DNA of 64,000 bases from Pseudomonadota bacterium (GTDB lineage Bacteria > Pseudomonadota > Alphaproteobacteria > Sphingomonadales > Sphingomonadaceae): assembly GCA_023458055.1 (NCBI GenBank), contig JAEXAW010000034.1, positions 80,675-144,674 on the forward strand. Direction: 5' to 3'. The notes under the pieces were generated by a model. It was not told the origin of the DNA. It saw nothing but the letters and a program-made list of their open reading frames with translations, and searched no databases. A program made the translations under genes and the position numbers. Of this stretch, positions 50,845 through 60,111 are shown piece by piece. The number at the start of each line of letters is the position of its first letter. Position 1 is the stretch's first letter.

Positions 50845-51558
50845 TTACTTGCCGAGCGCGAGATATTCCGTGCTGGCAAAGTCGCGTGTCACCAACTCTG
50901 CAATCGCTTCGGCGACCACCATCGGGTCTTTGACGCTGGCCGGGTCTTCGCCGGGGTAGGCCTTGGCGCGCATCTGGGTGCGGGTTGCGCCGGGGTCGAC
51001 AATGGCGGTGCGCACGGTCGAGATATTGGCCATTTCATCGCCATAGCTCGCCACCAGATTTTCAAGCGCCGCCTTGGATGCGGCATAAGCGCCCCAATAA
51101 GCGCGCGGACTGCGGGCGACGCTCGAGGTAATCGCGACCAGCTTGCCCGCATCGGAACGGCGCAGCATCGGATCAAAACCGGTGATCAGCGCCTGCTGCG
51201 CGAGCAGGTTCAGCGTCAGCACCTTGTTGAATTCCTTGGTGTCGATGCTGGTCACCGGAGTCAGAGTCCCCAGGATCGCTGCATTGAGCACGAGAATGTC
51301 GAGCGCCTGCCAACGCCCCGCAATAGCCGTTGCGAGCCGCGCAATGCTGTCTCCATCAGTGAGGTCGAGCGGGGCGATGGTCGCCGAGCCGCCAGCAGCA
51401 TGGATGCGCTCCTCAACTGCTTCGAGAGCCTCGGCAGACCGGGCCGTCAGCACCACATGGGCACCGCGTGCGGCCAGCACTTCTGCGGTCGCAGCGCCAA
51501 TGCCGCGCGAGGCTCCAGTCACCAGGGCAAGCTTACCGTTCAAGGGCTTATCGTTCAT
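50845..51558 (-). CDS. Short-chain dehydrogenase/reductase
   Basis: Classical SDR oxidoreductase, 237 aa. The cofactor motif TGASRGIGAATAEVLAARG is at the N-terminus, followed by LNAAILGTLTP (NNAG equivalent), ITSSVARSPRAYWGAYAASKAALE (catalytic Ser, Tyr and Lys) and IVDPGATRTQM. It follows purF by 21 bases on the same strand; a purF-SDR pair is common in alphaproteobacteria, though the link is not understood. The substrate cannot be predicted. Confidence 0.88.
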   Translation of the reverse strand: MNDKPLNGKLALVTGASRGIGAATAEVLAARGAHVVLTARSAEALEAVEERIHAAGGSATIAPLDLTDGDSIARLATAIAGRWQALDILVLNAAILGTLTPVTSIDTKEFNKVLTLNLLAQQALITGFDPMLRRSDAGKLVAITSSVARSPRAYWGAYAASKAALENLVASYGDEMANISTVRTAIVDPGATRTQMRAKAYPGEDPASVKDPMVVAEAIAELVTRDFASTEYLALGK

Positions 51559-51579
51559 TCCTAAATCTTCTCGTAAAAC

Positions 51580-53043
51580 TTAAACGACCCGCTCGGCGAG
51601 CAGCGAGAACTGGTCTTCGACCGTCGCTTCGTCATGATCGGTGAGGGTGGTGGGATAATCGCCGGTGAAACAGGCGTCGCAATGACGCGGCGCATTATTG
51701 TCGCGGCCCGCTTCGCCCAAGGCTTTGTGAAGCCCGTCAATCGACAGAAATGCAAGGCTGTCCGCCTGAATATAATCGGTCATGCCCTCAATATCCATCT
51801 TCGCCGCGAGCAGCTTCTGGCGCTCGGGGGTGTCCACGCCATAGAAACAGCTATGGCGCGTCGGCGGCGAGGCAATGCGCATATGGACTTCGGCAGCGCC
51901 GGCCTCGCGCATCATCTGGACGATCTTGAGGCTGGTGGTGCCGCGCACGATGCTGTCATCAACGAGGATGATGCGCTTGCCCGCGATGAGGGCGCGATTG
52001 GCATTATGTTTGAGCTTGACGCCCAGATGGCGCACCTTGTCCGAAGGCTGGATGAAGGTGCGGCCGACATAGTGCGAGCGGATGATGCCGAGTTCAAACG
52101 GAATGCCCGATTCCTGTGCATAGCCAATCGCGGCGGGCGTGCCGCTGTCGGGCACCGGAATGACCAGGTCGGCATCGACCGGGCTTTCGATCGCAAGCTG
52201 TGCGCCAATCGCCTTGCGCACCGAATAGACCGATTGACCATCAACGATGGAGTCGGGGCGCGAGAAATAGACATGCTCGAAAATGCACGGGCGCGGGCGC
52301 TGGGCAGGGAAGGGGCGGATCGAACGGGTCTCGCCATTTTGAACGATGACGATTTCGCCCGGATCAATCTGGCGGACAAATTCCGCGCCGACCACATCAA
52401 GCGCGACCGATTCCGAAGCAAAGATGACCGTATCGCCAAGTTTGCCCATGACGAGCGGACGGATGCCGAGCGGATCGCGGCAGGCGATCATCCCTTCGGC
52501 GGTCATGCAGATGAGCGAGTAAGCGCCCTCAACCTGTTTCAGCGCGTCGATAAACCGGTCGATCAGCGTGCGGTAATTGGAGGTCGCGACCAGATGAATG
52601 ATGGTCTCGGTATCGCTGGTCGACTGGAAGATCGACCCGCGCCGCACCAGTTCACGGCGCAATTTGCCCGCGTTGGAGATATTGCCATTATGCGCAATGG
52701 CAAAGCCGCCGCTCGACAGTTCGGCGAACAGCGGTTGTACATTGCGCAATCCGGCGCCGCCTGCGGTCGAATAGCGGACATGGCCGATGGCCATCTCGCC
52801 CGGCAAGGCGCGGATAATTTCGTCGCGATCAAAATTGCCCGCGACATGGCCCATGGCGCGGTGGCTGCGGAAATCCTCGCCATCAAAGCTGGTGATCCCG
52901 GCCGCTTCCTGGCCGCGATGCTGGAGCGCGTGGAGGCCGAGCGCAACGATGGCCGAGGCAGTATCTGCGCCGGCAACACCGAACACGCCGCACTCTTCGC
53001 GCAGTTTGTCGTCATCAAAAGGGTGGGTCGTCAACATGGGCAT
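51580..53043 (-). CDS. purF: Amidophosphoribosyltransferase
   Basis: First committed step of purine synthesis: PRPP plus glutamine to phosphoribosylamine. The Ntn-type glutaminase domain begins at the catalytic Cys in REECGVFGV, followed by LQHRGQEAAGI and GHVRYSTAGG. The phosphoribosyltransferase domain has the PRPP motif ILVDDSIVRGTTS and RIASPPTRHSCFYGVDTP. The length of 487 aa is normal. A second ATG two codons in is equally possible as start. Confidence 0.96.
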   Translation of the reverse strand: MPMLTTHPFDDDKLREECGVFGVAGADTASAIVALGLHALQHRGQEAAGITSFDGEDFRSHRAMGHVAGNFDRDEIIRALPGEMAIGHVRYSTAGGAGLRNVQPLFAELSSGGFAIAHNGNISNAGKLRRELVRRGSIFQSTSDTETIIHLVATSNYRTLIDRFIDALKQVEGAYSLICMTAEGMIACRDPLGIRPLVMGKLGDTVIFASESVALDVVGAEFVRQIDPGEIVIVQNGETRSIRPFPAQRPRPCIFEHVYFSRPDSIVDGQSVYSVRKAIGAQLAIESPVDADLVIPVPDSGTPAAIGYAQESGIPFELGIIRSHYVGRTFIQPSDKVRHLGVKLKHNANRALIAGKRIILVDDSIVRGTTSLKIVQMMREAGAAEVHMRIASPPTRHSCFYGVDTPERQKLLAAKMDIEGMTDYIQADSLAFLSIDGLHKALGEAGRDNNAPRHCDACFTGDYPTTLTDHDEATVEDQFSLLAERVV

Positions 53044-53170
53044 GTCCGATGGGAAGGCATCGCAGTCTTCACTTTGTCATGATTCTGTGGCGCATATAGG
53101 AAGCGGTAGCCAGTTTGTCGCCCCCTTAATCCGGTTGATCGTCGCTCGATGATGGGCCAAGCGTGATTTT

Positions 53171-53536
53171 ATGAGCGAACCCATCGAAACCTCCGCCCGA
53201 CTTACGCCCCGCTTTGACGCCAATGGCCTCGTCACCGTCATCGTTACCGATGCTGCAGACGGGCTGCCCCTGATGCTTGCCCATATGAACGAGGAAGCGC
53301 TCCGGCTGACGCTCGAAACCGGCTTCGTGCATTTCTGGTCGCGCAGCCGCAAGGCGCTGTGGAAGAAGGGCGAAACGTCGGGCCACATGCTGGAACTGGT
53401 CGAAATGCGGATCGATTGCGATCAGGATGCGATCTGGGTGCGGGCGAATCCGGCGGGACCAACCTGCCACACCGGCGCGCGCAGCTGTTTCTATCGCCGA
53501 GTCGGGCGGGACGGGACGCTTGCTGACGCGGACTGA
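53171..53536 (+). CDS. hisI: Phosphoribosyl-AMP cyclohydrolase
   Basis: Third step of histidine synthesis. LMLAHMNEEALRLTLETG, HFWSRSRKALWKKGETSGH, the metal-binding CDQDA and the cysteines in TCHTGARSCFYR are the full signature. At 121 aa it lacks the HisE pyrophosphohydrolase domain fused in enterobacteria, as in other alphaproteobacteria. Divergent from purF with 127 bases between; no other his gene in the window. Confidence 0.95.
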   Translation: MSEPIETSARLTPRFDANGLVTVIVTDAADGLPLMLAHMNEEALRLTLETGFVHFWSRSRKALWKKGETSGHMLELVEMRIDCDQDAIWVRANPAGPTCHTGARSCFYRRVGRDGTLADAD

Positions 53537-53744
53537 AATCTGATTTTAAAAGTTACAAAAGTTTCGGGGTGTAGTCTTTTTTGTTCGTGCACTACTGTAA
53601 CCTTTGCGAAGTTTGACGTCGCGCGTAGTCACTTTCGGCACAATGGCCGGAGGCGTTGACCCGGGGTTCGACAGGGGCGGCAAAGATAATCATGGCTCGC
53701 ACGTCGCCATATTCCGCAGATGTAGGAAAGCACTATCTTCTCGC

Positions 53745-53766
53745 TTGACGTTCACGTTAACGTCAA
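53745..53766. promoter_or_regulatory. Perfect inverted repeat, probable operator of the MerR gene
   Basis: TTGACGTT and AACGTCAA form a perfect 8-bp inverted repeat around a 6-base spacer, ending 15 bases before the MerR ATG. TTGACG could double as the -35 hexamer. MerR-type regulators of fatty-acid and branched-chain degradation (LiuR-like) use ACGT-rich inverted repeats, and autoregulation through this site is likely. Confidence 0.65.
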
Positions 53767-53781
53767 TTAGTTTCGCTTTCC

Positions 53782-54219
53782 ATGACACAGGATCACGGAC
53801 GCTCGCACATCGACACTCCCGATATTCTCGAACGGGAGCATTATTCGATCACCGACCTTTCGAGCGAGTTCGGCGTTACCGCGCGCGCTTTGCGTTTTTA
53901 TGAAGATGAAGGGCTGATCGCCCCGGCGCGCAAGGGCTTGTCACGCATCTATTCGAAACGCGACCGCGCCCGTCTCGCATGGATCCTGCGCGGCAAGCGG
54001 GTGGGCTTCAGCCTTTCTGAAATCCGCGAGATGATCGACCTTTATGATCTCGACGATGGCCGCGCGGTGCAGCGCCGCGTCACCATGGAAAAATGCCAGT
54101 CGCGCATCGACCTGCTTAATCGTCAAAAGCAGGATATCGACAGCGCGATTGAAGAATTGCAACAGTTCATCAACGTGGTTGAAGATGCGGGCAGGGATAA
54201 ACAGTCGAACGCCGCCTGA
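53782..54219 (+). CDS. MerR-family regulator (LiuR-like)
   Basis: DNA-binding regulator, 145 aa. The N-terminal MerR winged helix starts at HYSITDLSSEFGVTARALRFYEDEGLI (residues about 19-45) with the second part GLSRIYSKRDRARLAWILRGKRVGFSLSEI (split). The C-terminal half is a coiled coil (RRVTMEKCQSRIDLLNRQKQ...). Only one Cys is present and there is no heavy-metal-type Cys pattern, so metal sensing is unlikely. The downstream acyl-CoA dehydrogenase and the ACGT-type inverted repeat upstream suggest control of acyl-CoA degradation. Confidence 0.88.
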   Translation: MTQDHGRSHIDTPDILEREHYSITDLSSEFGVTARALRFYEDEGLIAPARKGLSRIYSKRDRARLAWILRGKRVGFSLSEIREMIDLYDLDDGRAVQRRVTMEKCQSRIDLLNRQKQDIDSAIEELQQFINVVEDAGRDKQSNAA

Positions 54220-54292
54220 TCCTGCCCCGACCATGCTTTCGGGCGATGGTTATTTTTGAATTTCAAGCCTTATCTCTCAGGAGTGACTACCC

Positions 54293-56095
54293 ATGCCGGT
54301 TTATAACGCCCCCGTCAAAGACACCCGTTTCGTACTCGACAGCGTCGTTGGCCTCGAAAATTACGGCAATCTGCCGGGGTTTGAAAATGCGACCGATGAC
54401 ATGATTGACGCGATTTTGACCGAAGGGGCAAAGTTTGTCGAACAGGTCACCTTCCCGCTCAACCGCATCGGCGATGAAGAAGGCTGCACCCGTCATGAGG
54501 ATGCGAGCGTGACGACGCCGACCGGCTTCAAGGACGCCTTTGCGAAGTTCCGCGAAGGCGGGTGGGGCACGCTCTCGTCGCCCGAGGAATTTGGCGGGCA
54601 GGGGCTGCCGCACGTGCTCGGCACGGCCTTCTCCGAATATATGTCGACCGGCAACATGGCATTCGCCATGTATCAGGGTCTCACCAACGGCGCAGTCGAA
54701 GCGATCCTCGCCAAGGGAAGCCAGGAGCAGAAGGAAAAATATGTCCCCAAGATGATCGCCGGCGAATGGGGCGGCACGATGAACTTGACCGAACCGCAAT
54801 GCGGCACCGATCTTGGCCTCATCCGCACCAAGGCCGTGCCGCAGGGCGATGGCACCTACAAGGTTTCGGGGACCAAGATCTTCATCTCCTCGGGCGAACA
54901 TGACCTCACCAGCAACATCATCCATCTGGTGCTGGCGAAGACGCCCGATGCCCCGGACAATGTGAAGGGCATCTCGCTGTTCATCGTGCCCAAATATATC
55001 GTCAACGACGATGGCTCGCTCGGCGAACGTAACGGCGTTTCGTGCGGATCGATTGAGCATAAGATGGGCATCCACGGCAATGCGACCTGCGTCCTCAATT
55101 ATGACGAGGCGATCGGCTATATGGTCGGCGAGGAAAATAAGGGACTTGCCGCCATGTTCATCATGATGAATGCGGCGCGTCTCGGCGTTGGCGTTCAGGG
55201 GCTCGCGCAGGCGGAAATCGCTTACCAGAATGCCGTGCAATATGCCCATGACCGCCGTCAGGGCCGCGCGCTTACCGGACCGCAGGACCCGAACGAGAAG
55301 GCCGACACGCTGTTCGTCCATCCCGACGTGCGCCGTATGTTGATGGAAGGCAAGGCACTCACCGAAGGCTTGCGCGCCTTGTGCCTGTGGGGTGCGCTTC
55401 AGGTTGACCTGTTGCACGTCGCGCAAACCGAAGAAGAGCGCCAGCATGCCGATGATCTCGTCTCGCTCCTGACCCCGGTGATCAAGGGCTATGGCACCGA
55501 CAAGGGCTATGAAGTCGCGACCAACGCGCAGCAGGTCTATGGCGGTCATGGCTACATCGAGGAATGGGGTATGTCGCAATATGTGCGCGATGCCCGTATC
55601 GCGATGATCTATGAAGGCACCAACGGCGTCCAGGCGATGGACCTTGTCGGGCGCAAGCTCGCGCAAAATGGCGGACGCGCGGTGCAGCTCTTCTTCAAGG
55701 TGGTGGACGAGGAATGTGCTGCGGCCAAGGCCAACGAAGCGCTCGCCGATTTCGCGGGCCGGCTTGAAAAGGCCAATGGTGAACTCAAGGCTGCGACCAT
55801 GTGGTTCATGCAGAACGGCATGACCAACCCCAATAATGTGGGCGCCGGCGCGCATAGCTATATGCATATCATGGGCACCGTCGCGGTCGGTCTGATGTGG
55901 CTGCGCATGGCGAAGGCGGCAACCGAACAGCTGGCGAGCGGCGCGGGCGATAAGGCCTTCCTCGAAGCCAAGCTTGTCACCGCGCGCTACTTCGCCGAAC
56001 GGATCATGCCCGATGCAGGGGCGCTGCGCCGCAAGATCGAAGCGGGGTCCGACAGCCTGATGGAACTCGCGCCGGAGATGTTCGCGCGCGCGTAA
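54293..56095 (+). CDS. Acyl-CoA dehydrogenase with extra C-terminal domain
   Basis: FAD-dependent first enzyme of beta-oxidation, 600 aa. It is longer than the classical 380-aa form and belongs to the AcdA/FadE12-like long group with an N-terminal extension and a C-terminal helical domain. FAD and substrate motifs: NLTEPQCGTDLG, KVSGTKIFISSGEHD, NYDEAIGYMVGEENKG; the catalytic Glu is in IYEGTNGVQAMDL. A good AGGAG ribosome site precedes the ATG. It is 74 bases downstream of the MerR gene on the same strand, with an inverted-repeat terminator after it. Confidence 0.92.
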   Translation: MPVYNAPVKDTRFVLDSVVGLENYGNLPGFENATDDMIDAILTEGAKFVEQVTFPLNRIGDEEGCTRHEDASVTTPTGFKDAFAKFREGGWGTLSSPEEFGGQGLPHVLGTAFSEYMSTGNMAFAMYQGLTNGAVEAILAKGSQEQKEKYVPKMIAGEWGGTMNLTEPQCGTDLGLIRTKAVPQGDGTYKVSGTKIFISSGEHDLTSNIIHLVLAKTPDAPDNVKGISLFIVPKYIVNDDGSLGERNGVSCGSIEHKMGIHGNATCVLNYDEAIGYMVGEENKGLAAMFIMMNAARLGVGVQGLAQAEIAYQNAVQYAHDRRQGRALTGPQDPNEKADTLFVHPDVRRMLMEGKALTEGLRALCLWGALQVDLLHVAQTEEERQHADDLVSLLTPVIKGYGTDKGYEVATNAQQVYGGHGYIEEWGMSQYVRDARIAMIYEGTNGVQAMDLVGRKLAQNGGRAVQLFFKVVDEECAAAKANEALADFAGRLEKANGELKAATMWFMQNGMTNPNNVGAGAHSYMHIMGTVAVGLMWLRMAKAATEQLASGAGDKAFLEAKLVTARYFAERIMPDAGALRRKIEAGSDSLMELAPEMFARA

Positions 56096-56120
56096 TTTGC
56101 TCGCTTGAGCGGTAATAGAA

Positions 56121-56156
56121 GGAGGCGCTCCGGTCTTGCGGGGCGCCTCTATTTTA
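56121..56156 (+). terminator. Probable intrinsic terminator after the acyl-CoA dehydrogenase gene
   Basis: GAGGCGC (56122-56128) and GCGCCTC (56143-56149) form a perfect 7-bp stem with a 14-nt loop, followed by TATTTTAT. The T tract is interrupted, so strength is uncertain. It ends 40 bases before the phospholipase D start. Confidence 0.6.
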
Positions 56157-56195
56157 TGTGCGCAACCATTTGGCGTTCCTCGCGTTTGCCCGTGG

Positions 56196-57797
56196 ATGGA
56201 GGAGAAGCTGCACGCCATAACCGAACCGGTCGCAAAGCCCGGCCGCAATTGCTGGCGCGTCGAGCGCGCGGATCGCGTCAAGGTGATTGTCGATGCCGCC
56301 GACTATTATCACATTCTCCATGATCTGATGCTCAAGGCGGACAAGCGCATCCTCCTCATCGGGTGGGATTTCGATACCCGCATTGATCTTGAACGCGGCC
56401 ATGAAGCGGACGGTACCCAGCCTGAAACGCTTGGCGCGTTCATGCTGCGCCTTGCCAAAACCAAACCGCATCTTGCGATAGACATCCTCAAATGGGATTT
56501 CGGGGCGATCAAGTCGCTGTTTCGCGGCAGCCATTTGCTCACGCTGTTGCGCTGGATGCTGACCAAGCAGATCACCTTCAAATTCGACAGCGCGCATCCC
56601 AAAGGGTGCAGCCATCACCAGAAGATCGTGGTGATCGATGATTGCATTGCGGTATGCGGCGGCATCGACATGACCGGCGCGCGGTGGGACACGCCGGAAC
56701 ATCAGGATGATGATCCGCGGCGCAAGCTCCCGAACGGCAAGGTCTACACGCCCTGGCATGACGTCACCACGTTGATCGATGGTCCGGTGGCCGAAGCGCT
56801 GGCCGAACTGGGACGCGAGCGCTGGAAGCTCGCAACGACGCGCGAATTGAAACCCGTCCACACCGACTGCCCGCTCTGGCCCGACGATCTCGAGCCCGAC
56901 TTTACCGATGTCGACCTCGCCGTGTCGCGCACCCGCGCGGAATATAAGGATCTGCCCGAAATCCGCGAGATCGAGAAACTCTACATCGATATGATCGCGG
57001 CGGCGAAACGCTATATTTACTGCGAAAACCAGTATTTCACCGCGCCCGAAATCGCAGCCGCCATTGCGCGCCGGATGCAGGAGGAAAATCCGCCGGAAAT
57101 CGTGATCGTCATGCCGCAACAGGCCGATGGCTGGATCGAGCAGACCGCAATGGACGGCGCGCGCGTGCGGCTATGTCAGGCCATCGGCAATATCGACACC
57201 GGCAACCGCTTCCGTATCTTCTATCCGGTGACGCAAAAGGGCGAGCCGATCTATGTCCACGCCAAGCTGATGATCGTTGATGACCAGCTATTGCGCATCG
57301 GTTCGTCGAACATGAACAACCGTTCGCTGGGGCTCGACAGCGAATGCGACATCATGCTGCAGGCGGAAGCGGGGAGTGCGCAATCCGAAGAAATCGCCGC
57401 GCTCAGAACCAGCCTGATGGCCGAGCATCTGGACGTCGCACCCGAAGAGATCGCGGCAAAATTCGCAGAAACCGGTAGCCTGCTTGAAACCATCTATGCT
57501 TTCCAGAAACCGGCAGGGCGCTCGCTTCGCACGCTGGAGGTCGAGGAGCCGGACGGGCTCGACAAATTCATTGCCGACAATGAAATCCTCGACCCCAAAA
57601 GCGCCGACGGCTTTTTCGAGCCAATGTCCCGGCGCGGACTGTTCAAGGGCTTTCGCAAGCGGGTTGCCGAAATGCGCGGCCGTCGCAAAGGCTTGACCAA
57701 TTATTGGGAAAGCGACCGCACCCGTTTTTGCTATGCGCGCGAGGATAAAAGCGGCGAGACGGCAGACAAAGCGGAAGCGGAAATGCTAACCGATTGA
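56196..57797 (+). CDS. Phospholipase D superfamily protein
   Basis: Phosphodiesterase or phosphatidyltransferase with two HKD motifs, 533 aa. The first is HHQKIVVIDD within a segment beginning HPKGCS (about residues 145-160), the second VHAKLMIVDDQLLRIGSSN (about 355-375). IGWDFDTRIDLERGHE near the N-terminus and the CENQYFTAPEI block are common to bacterial PLD relatives of cardiolipin synthases; there is no membrane span, which argues for a soluble PLD rather than ClsA. The ATG used is the first in a frame that otherwise opens with TTG inside the terminator. Confidence 0.88.
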   Translation: MEEKLHAITEPVAKPGRNCWRVERADRVKVIVDAADYYHILHDLMLKADKRILLIGWDFDTRIDLERGHEADGTQPETLGAFMLRLAKTKPHLAIDILKWDFGAIKSLFRGSHLLTLLRWMLTKQITFKFDSAHPKGCSHHQKIVVIDDCIAVCGGIDMTGARWDTPEHQDDDPRRKLPNGKVYTPWHDVTTLIDGPVAEALAELGRERWKLATTRELKPVHTDCPLWPDDLEPDFTDVDLAVSRTRAEYKDLPEIREIEKLYIDMIAAAKRYIYCENQYFTAPEIAAAIARRMQEENPPEIVIVMPQQADGWIEQTAMDGARVRLCQAIGNIDTGNRFRIFYPVTQKGEPIYVHAKLMIVDDQLLRIGSSNMNNRSLGLDSECDIMLQAEAGSAQSEEIAALRTSLMAEHLDVAPEEIAAKFAETGSLLETIYAFQKPAGRSLRTLEVEEPDGLDKFIADNEILDPKSADGFFEPMSRRGLFKGFRKRVAEMRGRRKGLTNYWESDRTRFCYAREDKSGETADKAEAEMLTD

Positions 57798-57805
57798 ACC
57801 GGCCA

Positions 57806-59167
57806 TCATCCGCGCATGCACTGCTTTTTGTTAGCGCGCGGGAATTCTTTGCAGTTCCACAGCGCCTTTTCAAAACCCGCATTGCTATTGCGCAGGAAGC
57901 TGAACGACATAGCCGACCGTTCCGCATCGCTCACGTCCGAGGAGGATGCAACCTTACTGGCATCCGTCCAACCGAGCACCTTGCAATAGCTTTTGACGCC
58001 GCATTTGGCGCGGGCCAGCGCTTCAAAACTGTCGGGGTCGCTGCCTTTGGCAAGTGTCACCACGATAGCTTCGCCGGTAACAACGCTTGCACTTGGCATG
58101 ATCACGCCCGAAACCCGTCCGGTCGCGGAATCGGTACCGATCTTCGCGGTGGCAGGCACCGTGATCGCGGCGACTTCGGCAGTGAGCGGATTTTCAGATC
58201 CGGGCACCGTGGCTTCGGCAAGGACCGCGGATGTATCGCTGTTACTGTGAGCCATTGAAAACTTCACCATTTTGGCGATGCTCGGCTCTATGCCTGAAAT
58301 TTTCTGTTTGAACGCGGGCGGCTTTCCCCACCCATTCGGCCAGCGGAAAAACAGGTGCGTCCCTACAGCAGTAATTTTCTCGAGGCTGGAACTCCAGTAC
58401 GGAACGACCCAATCGGTGTGATAATGGGTCGCAAGTCCAACCGGCGCATATACTGCACCGCTAAGTGCCGCATTAGCGACGTTGCGGGCACGGGCCCACG
58501 CAGCCTCCGACCATTGCCGGTTGAGTGCGCCATCGCAGGTGAAGGTGAACTGGCATCCGGTACGCCGTTCCGAACCTTGGAACACCACGCCGCAGACGGT
58601 GCTCGGATAGGCAGGATGGCGCGCACGATTGAGGATGACCTGCGCAACGGCCTGTTGCCCGACATGGTCATCTCCCGCTTCGTACAGGACCGCTGCGGCC
58701 AGACAGTCGGTTGCCCGGAGGAAGTCATCCGGCAGGCCGGCAAAAACAAAGGGCTTGGCTGCGGGGTTGGGATCGGTCGAGAATGGCACACGCGCATTAA
58801 TCGCCCGCGCGTCATTGGGGGCCACAACCAGCAATTCGTTAGGCTCGACTGCGGGCGGCGATTCGTCCGCAAGCGGCGCTGTGTCAACGCTGCTCGCCGA
58901 GCCGATCTGCGCGCGGGTGACAGCGTTGCCCCTCTGACTTGTATTGCCGCGCATCGCAATGGCCCCGATTACCAATGCGGCGATTACGAGGATGGCCGCA
59001 ACCAACAAAAGGATATGGTTGCGCGAGATCAGCGATTTTTGGTTCGTCTCTTCGATCCACTCGGGCCGATCAGGATGAAAGGACGCACCATCGCTACCCT
59101 TGCCATGGGCAAAGGGCAGGGGCGAGGGGGACGCGAAAGCATCCCGTTGAGACGTCGGCATATCCAT
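57806..59167 (-). CDS. Cell-wall hydrolase, SleB family, membrane anchored
   Basis: Probable peptidoglycan amidase or transglycosylase, 453 aa. A cytoplasmic N-terminal segment of 50 residues precedes one membrane helix (HILLLVAAILVIAALVIGAIAM, about 51-72, quoted in two halves as HILLLVAAILV and IAALVIGAIAM). A Pro/Ala-rich linker leads to the Hydrolase_2 (SleB) domain at about 150-285 with LAAAVLYEAGDDHVGQQAVA, VILNRARHPAYPSTVCGVVF and CQFTFTCDG. The C-terminal 150 residues are low in recognisable motifs but contain several Cys. Convergent with the phospholipase D gene. Confidence 0.87.
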   Translation of the reverse strand: MDMPTSQRDAFASPSPLPFAHGKGSDGASFHPDRPEWIEETNQKSLISRNHILLLVAAILVIAALVIGAIAMRGNTSQRGNAVTRAQIGSASSVDTAPLADESPPAVEPNELLVVAPNDARAINARVPFSTDPNPAAKPFVFAGLPDDFLRATDCLAAAVLYEAGDDHVGQQAVAQVILNRARHPAYPSTVCGVVFQGSERRTGCQFTFTCDGALNRQWSEAAWARARNVANAALSGAVYAPVGLATHYHTDWVVPYWSSSLEKITAVGTHLFFRWPNGWGKPPAFKQKISGIEPSIAKMVKFSMAHSNSDTSAVLAEATVPGSENPLTAEVAAITVPATAKIGTDSATGRVSGVIMPSASVVTGEAIVVTLAKGSDPDSFEALARAKCGVKSYCKVLGWTDASKVASSSDVSDAERSAMSFSFLRNSNAGFEKALWNCKEFPRANKKQCMRG

Positions 59168-59190
59168 AAGAAGCGACGCCCCTTATCCTA

Positions 59191-60111
59191 TCACGCCTCG
59201 GGAAGGAAGTCCGGAACGCTAAGATAGCGTTCGCCCGTGTCATAATTGAACCCGAGGACGCGACTACCGGCCGGAAGCTCCTTCAGCTTTTGGGCAATGG
59301 CGGCGAGCGTAGCACCCGAAGAAATGCCGACCAAAAGGCCCTCTTCGCGGGCGGAACGGCGAGCCATTTCCTTGGCGTCTTCCGCTTCGACCTGAATCGT
59401 GCCGTCGAGCAGCTTGGTGTCGAGGTTAGCCGGAATGAAGCCTGCGCCAATCCCCTGAATCGCGTGCGGGCCGGGTTGTCCTCCGGAAATGACCGGCGAC
59501 TGGACGGGCTCGACCGCGAACACCTTGAGGTTCGGCCAGGCGGCCTTCAGCACCTTGGCAACGCCAGTGATGTGACCGCCGGTGCCAACGCCGGTAATCA
59601 CCGCATCAAGCGGCGTATCGGCAAAATCCTTGAGGATCTCCTGCGCGGTGGTGCGCTCATGGATATCGACATTGGCCGTGTTTTCAAATTGTTGCGGCAT
59701 CCAGCCACCGGGCGTCTGTTCGACCAGCTCCATGGCGCGCTCGATTGCGCCTTTCATGCCCTTTTCCTTGGGCGTCAGGTCGAATTTCGCGCCATAAGCG
59801 AGCATCAGGCGGCGGCGTTCGATCGACATCGATTCCGGCATGACGAGGATGAGCTTATAGCCCTTCACCGCTGCGGCCATGGCAAGGCCGACCCCGGTAT
59901 TGCCGCTGGTCGGCTCGATGATCGTGCCACCGGGTTTCAGCGCGCCGCTTTTTTCGGCCGCCTCGATCATCGCAAGGCCGATACGGTCCTTGATCGATCC
60001 GCCGGGATTGGTGCGCTCCGACTTGATCCACACTTCGGCATCGCCGAACAGGCGGTTGATGCGGATATGCGGCGTGTTGCCGATGGTTTCGAGGACATTG
60101 GCAAATTTCAT
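59191..60111 (-). CDS. cysK: Cysteine synthase A (O-acetylserine sulfhydrylase)
   Basis: PLP enzyme making cysteine from O-acetylserine and sulfide. The PLP lysine is in TNPGGSIKDRIG, the substrate loop is EPTSGNTGVGLAMAAA, and GVGTGGHITGVAKVLK and GISSGATLAA follow. The length of 306 aa is standard. The ATG beginning KFANVLETIGNTP was chosen; the longer frame upstream lies in the MFS gene. The preceding MFS gene stop overlaps this start by one base (TGATG), so the two are coupled. Confidence 0.95.
   Translation of the reverse strand: MKFANVLETIGNTPHIRINRLFGDAEVWIKSERTNPGGSIKDRIGLAMIEAAEKSGALKPGGTIIEPTSGNTGVGLAMAAAVKGYKLILVMPESMSIERRRLMLAYGAKFDLTPKEKGMKGAIERAMELVEQTPGGWMPQQFENTANVDIHERTTAQEILKDFADTPLDAVITGVGTGGHITGVAKVLKAAWPNLKVFAVEPVQSPVISGGQPGPHAIQGIGAGFIPANLDTKLLDGTIQVEAEDAKEMARRSAREEGLLVGISSGATLAAIAQKLKELPAGSRVLGFNYDTGERYLSVPDFLPEA

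Noticed and set aside
51634..53082. 482-residue open frame antisense to purF
   Set aside because: Same reason: purF is intact with full motifs, and the antisense frame shows no domain or ribosome site.
53604..53903. 99-residue frame between hisI and the MerR gene
   Set aside because: No ribosome site, composition unlike neighbours, and it runs through the MerR operator into the MerR gene in another frame.
54287..56281. 664-residue open frame antisense to the acyl-CoA dehydrogenase
   Set aside because: A by-product of GC-rich codon bias; the plus-strand gene has all catalytic motifs, and the antisense product has none.
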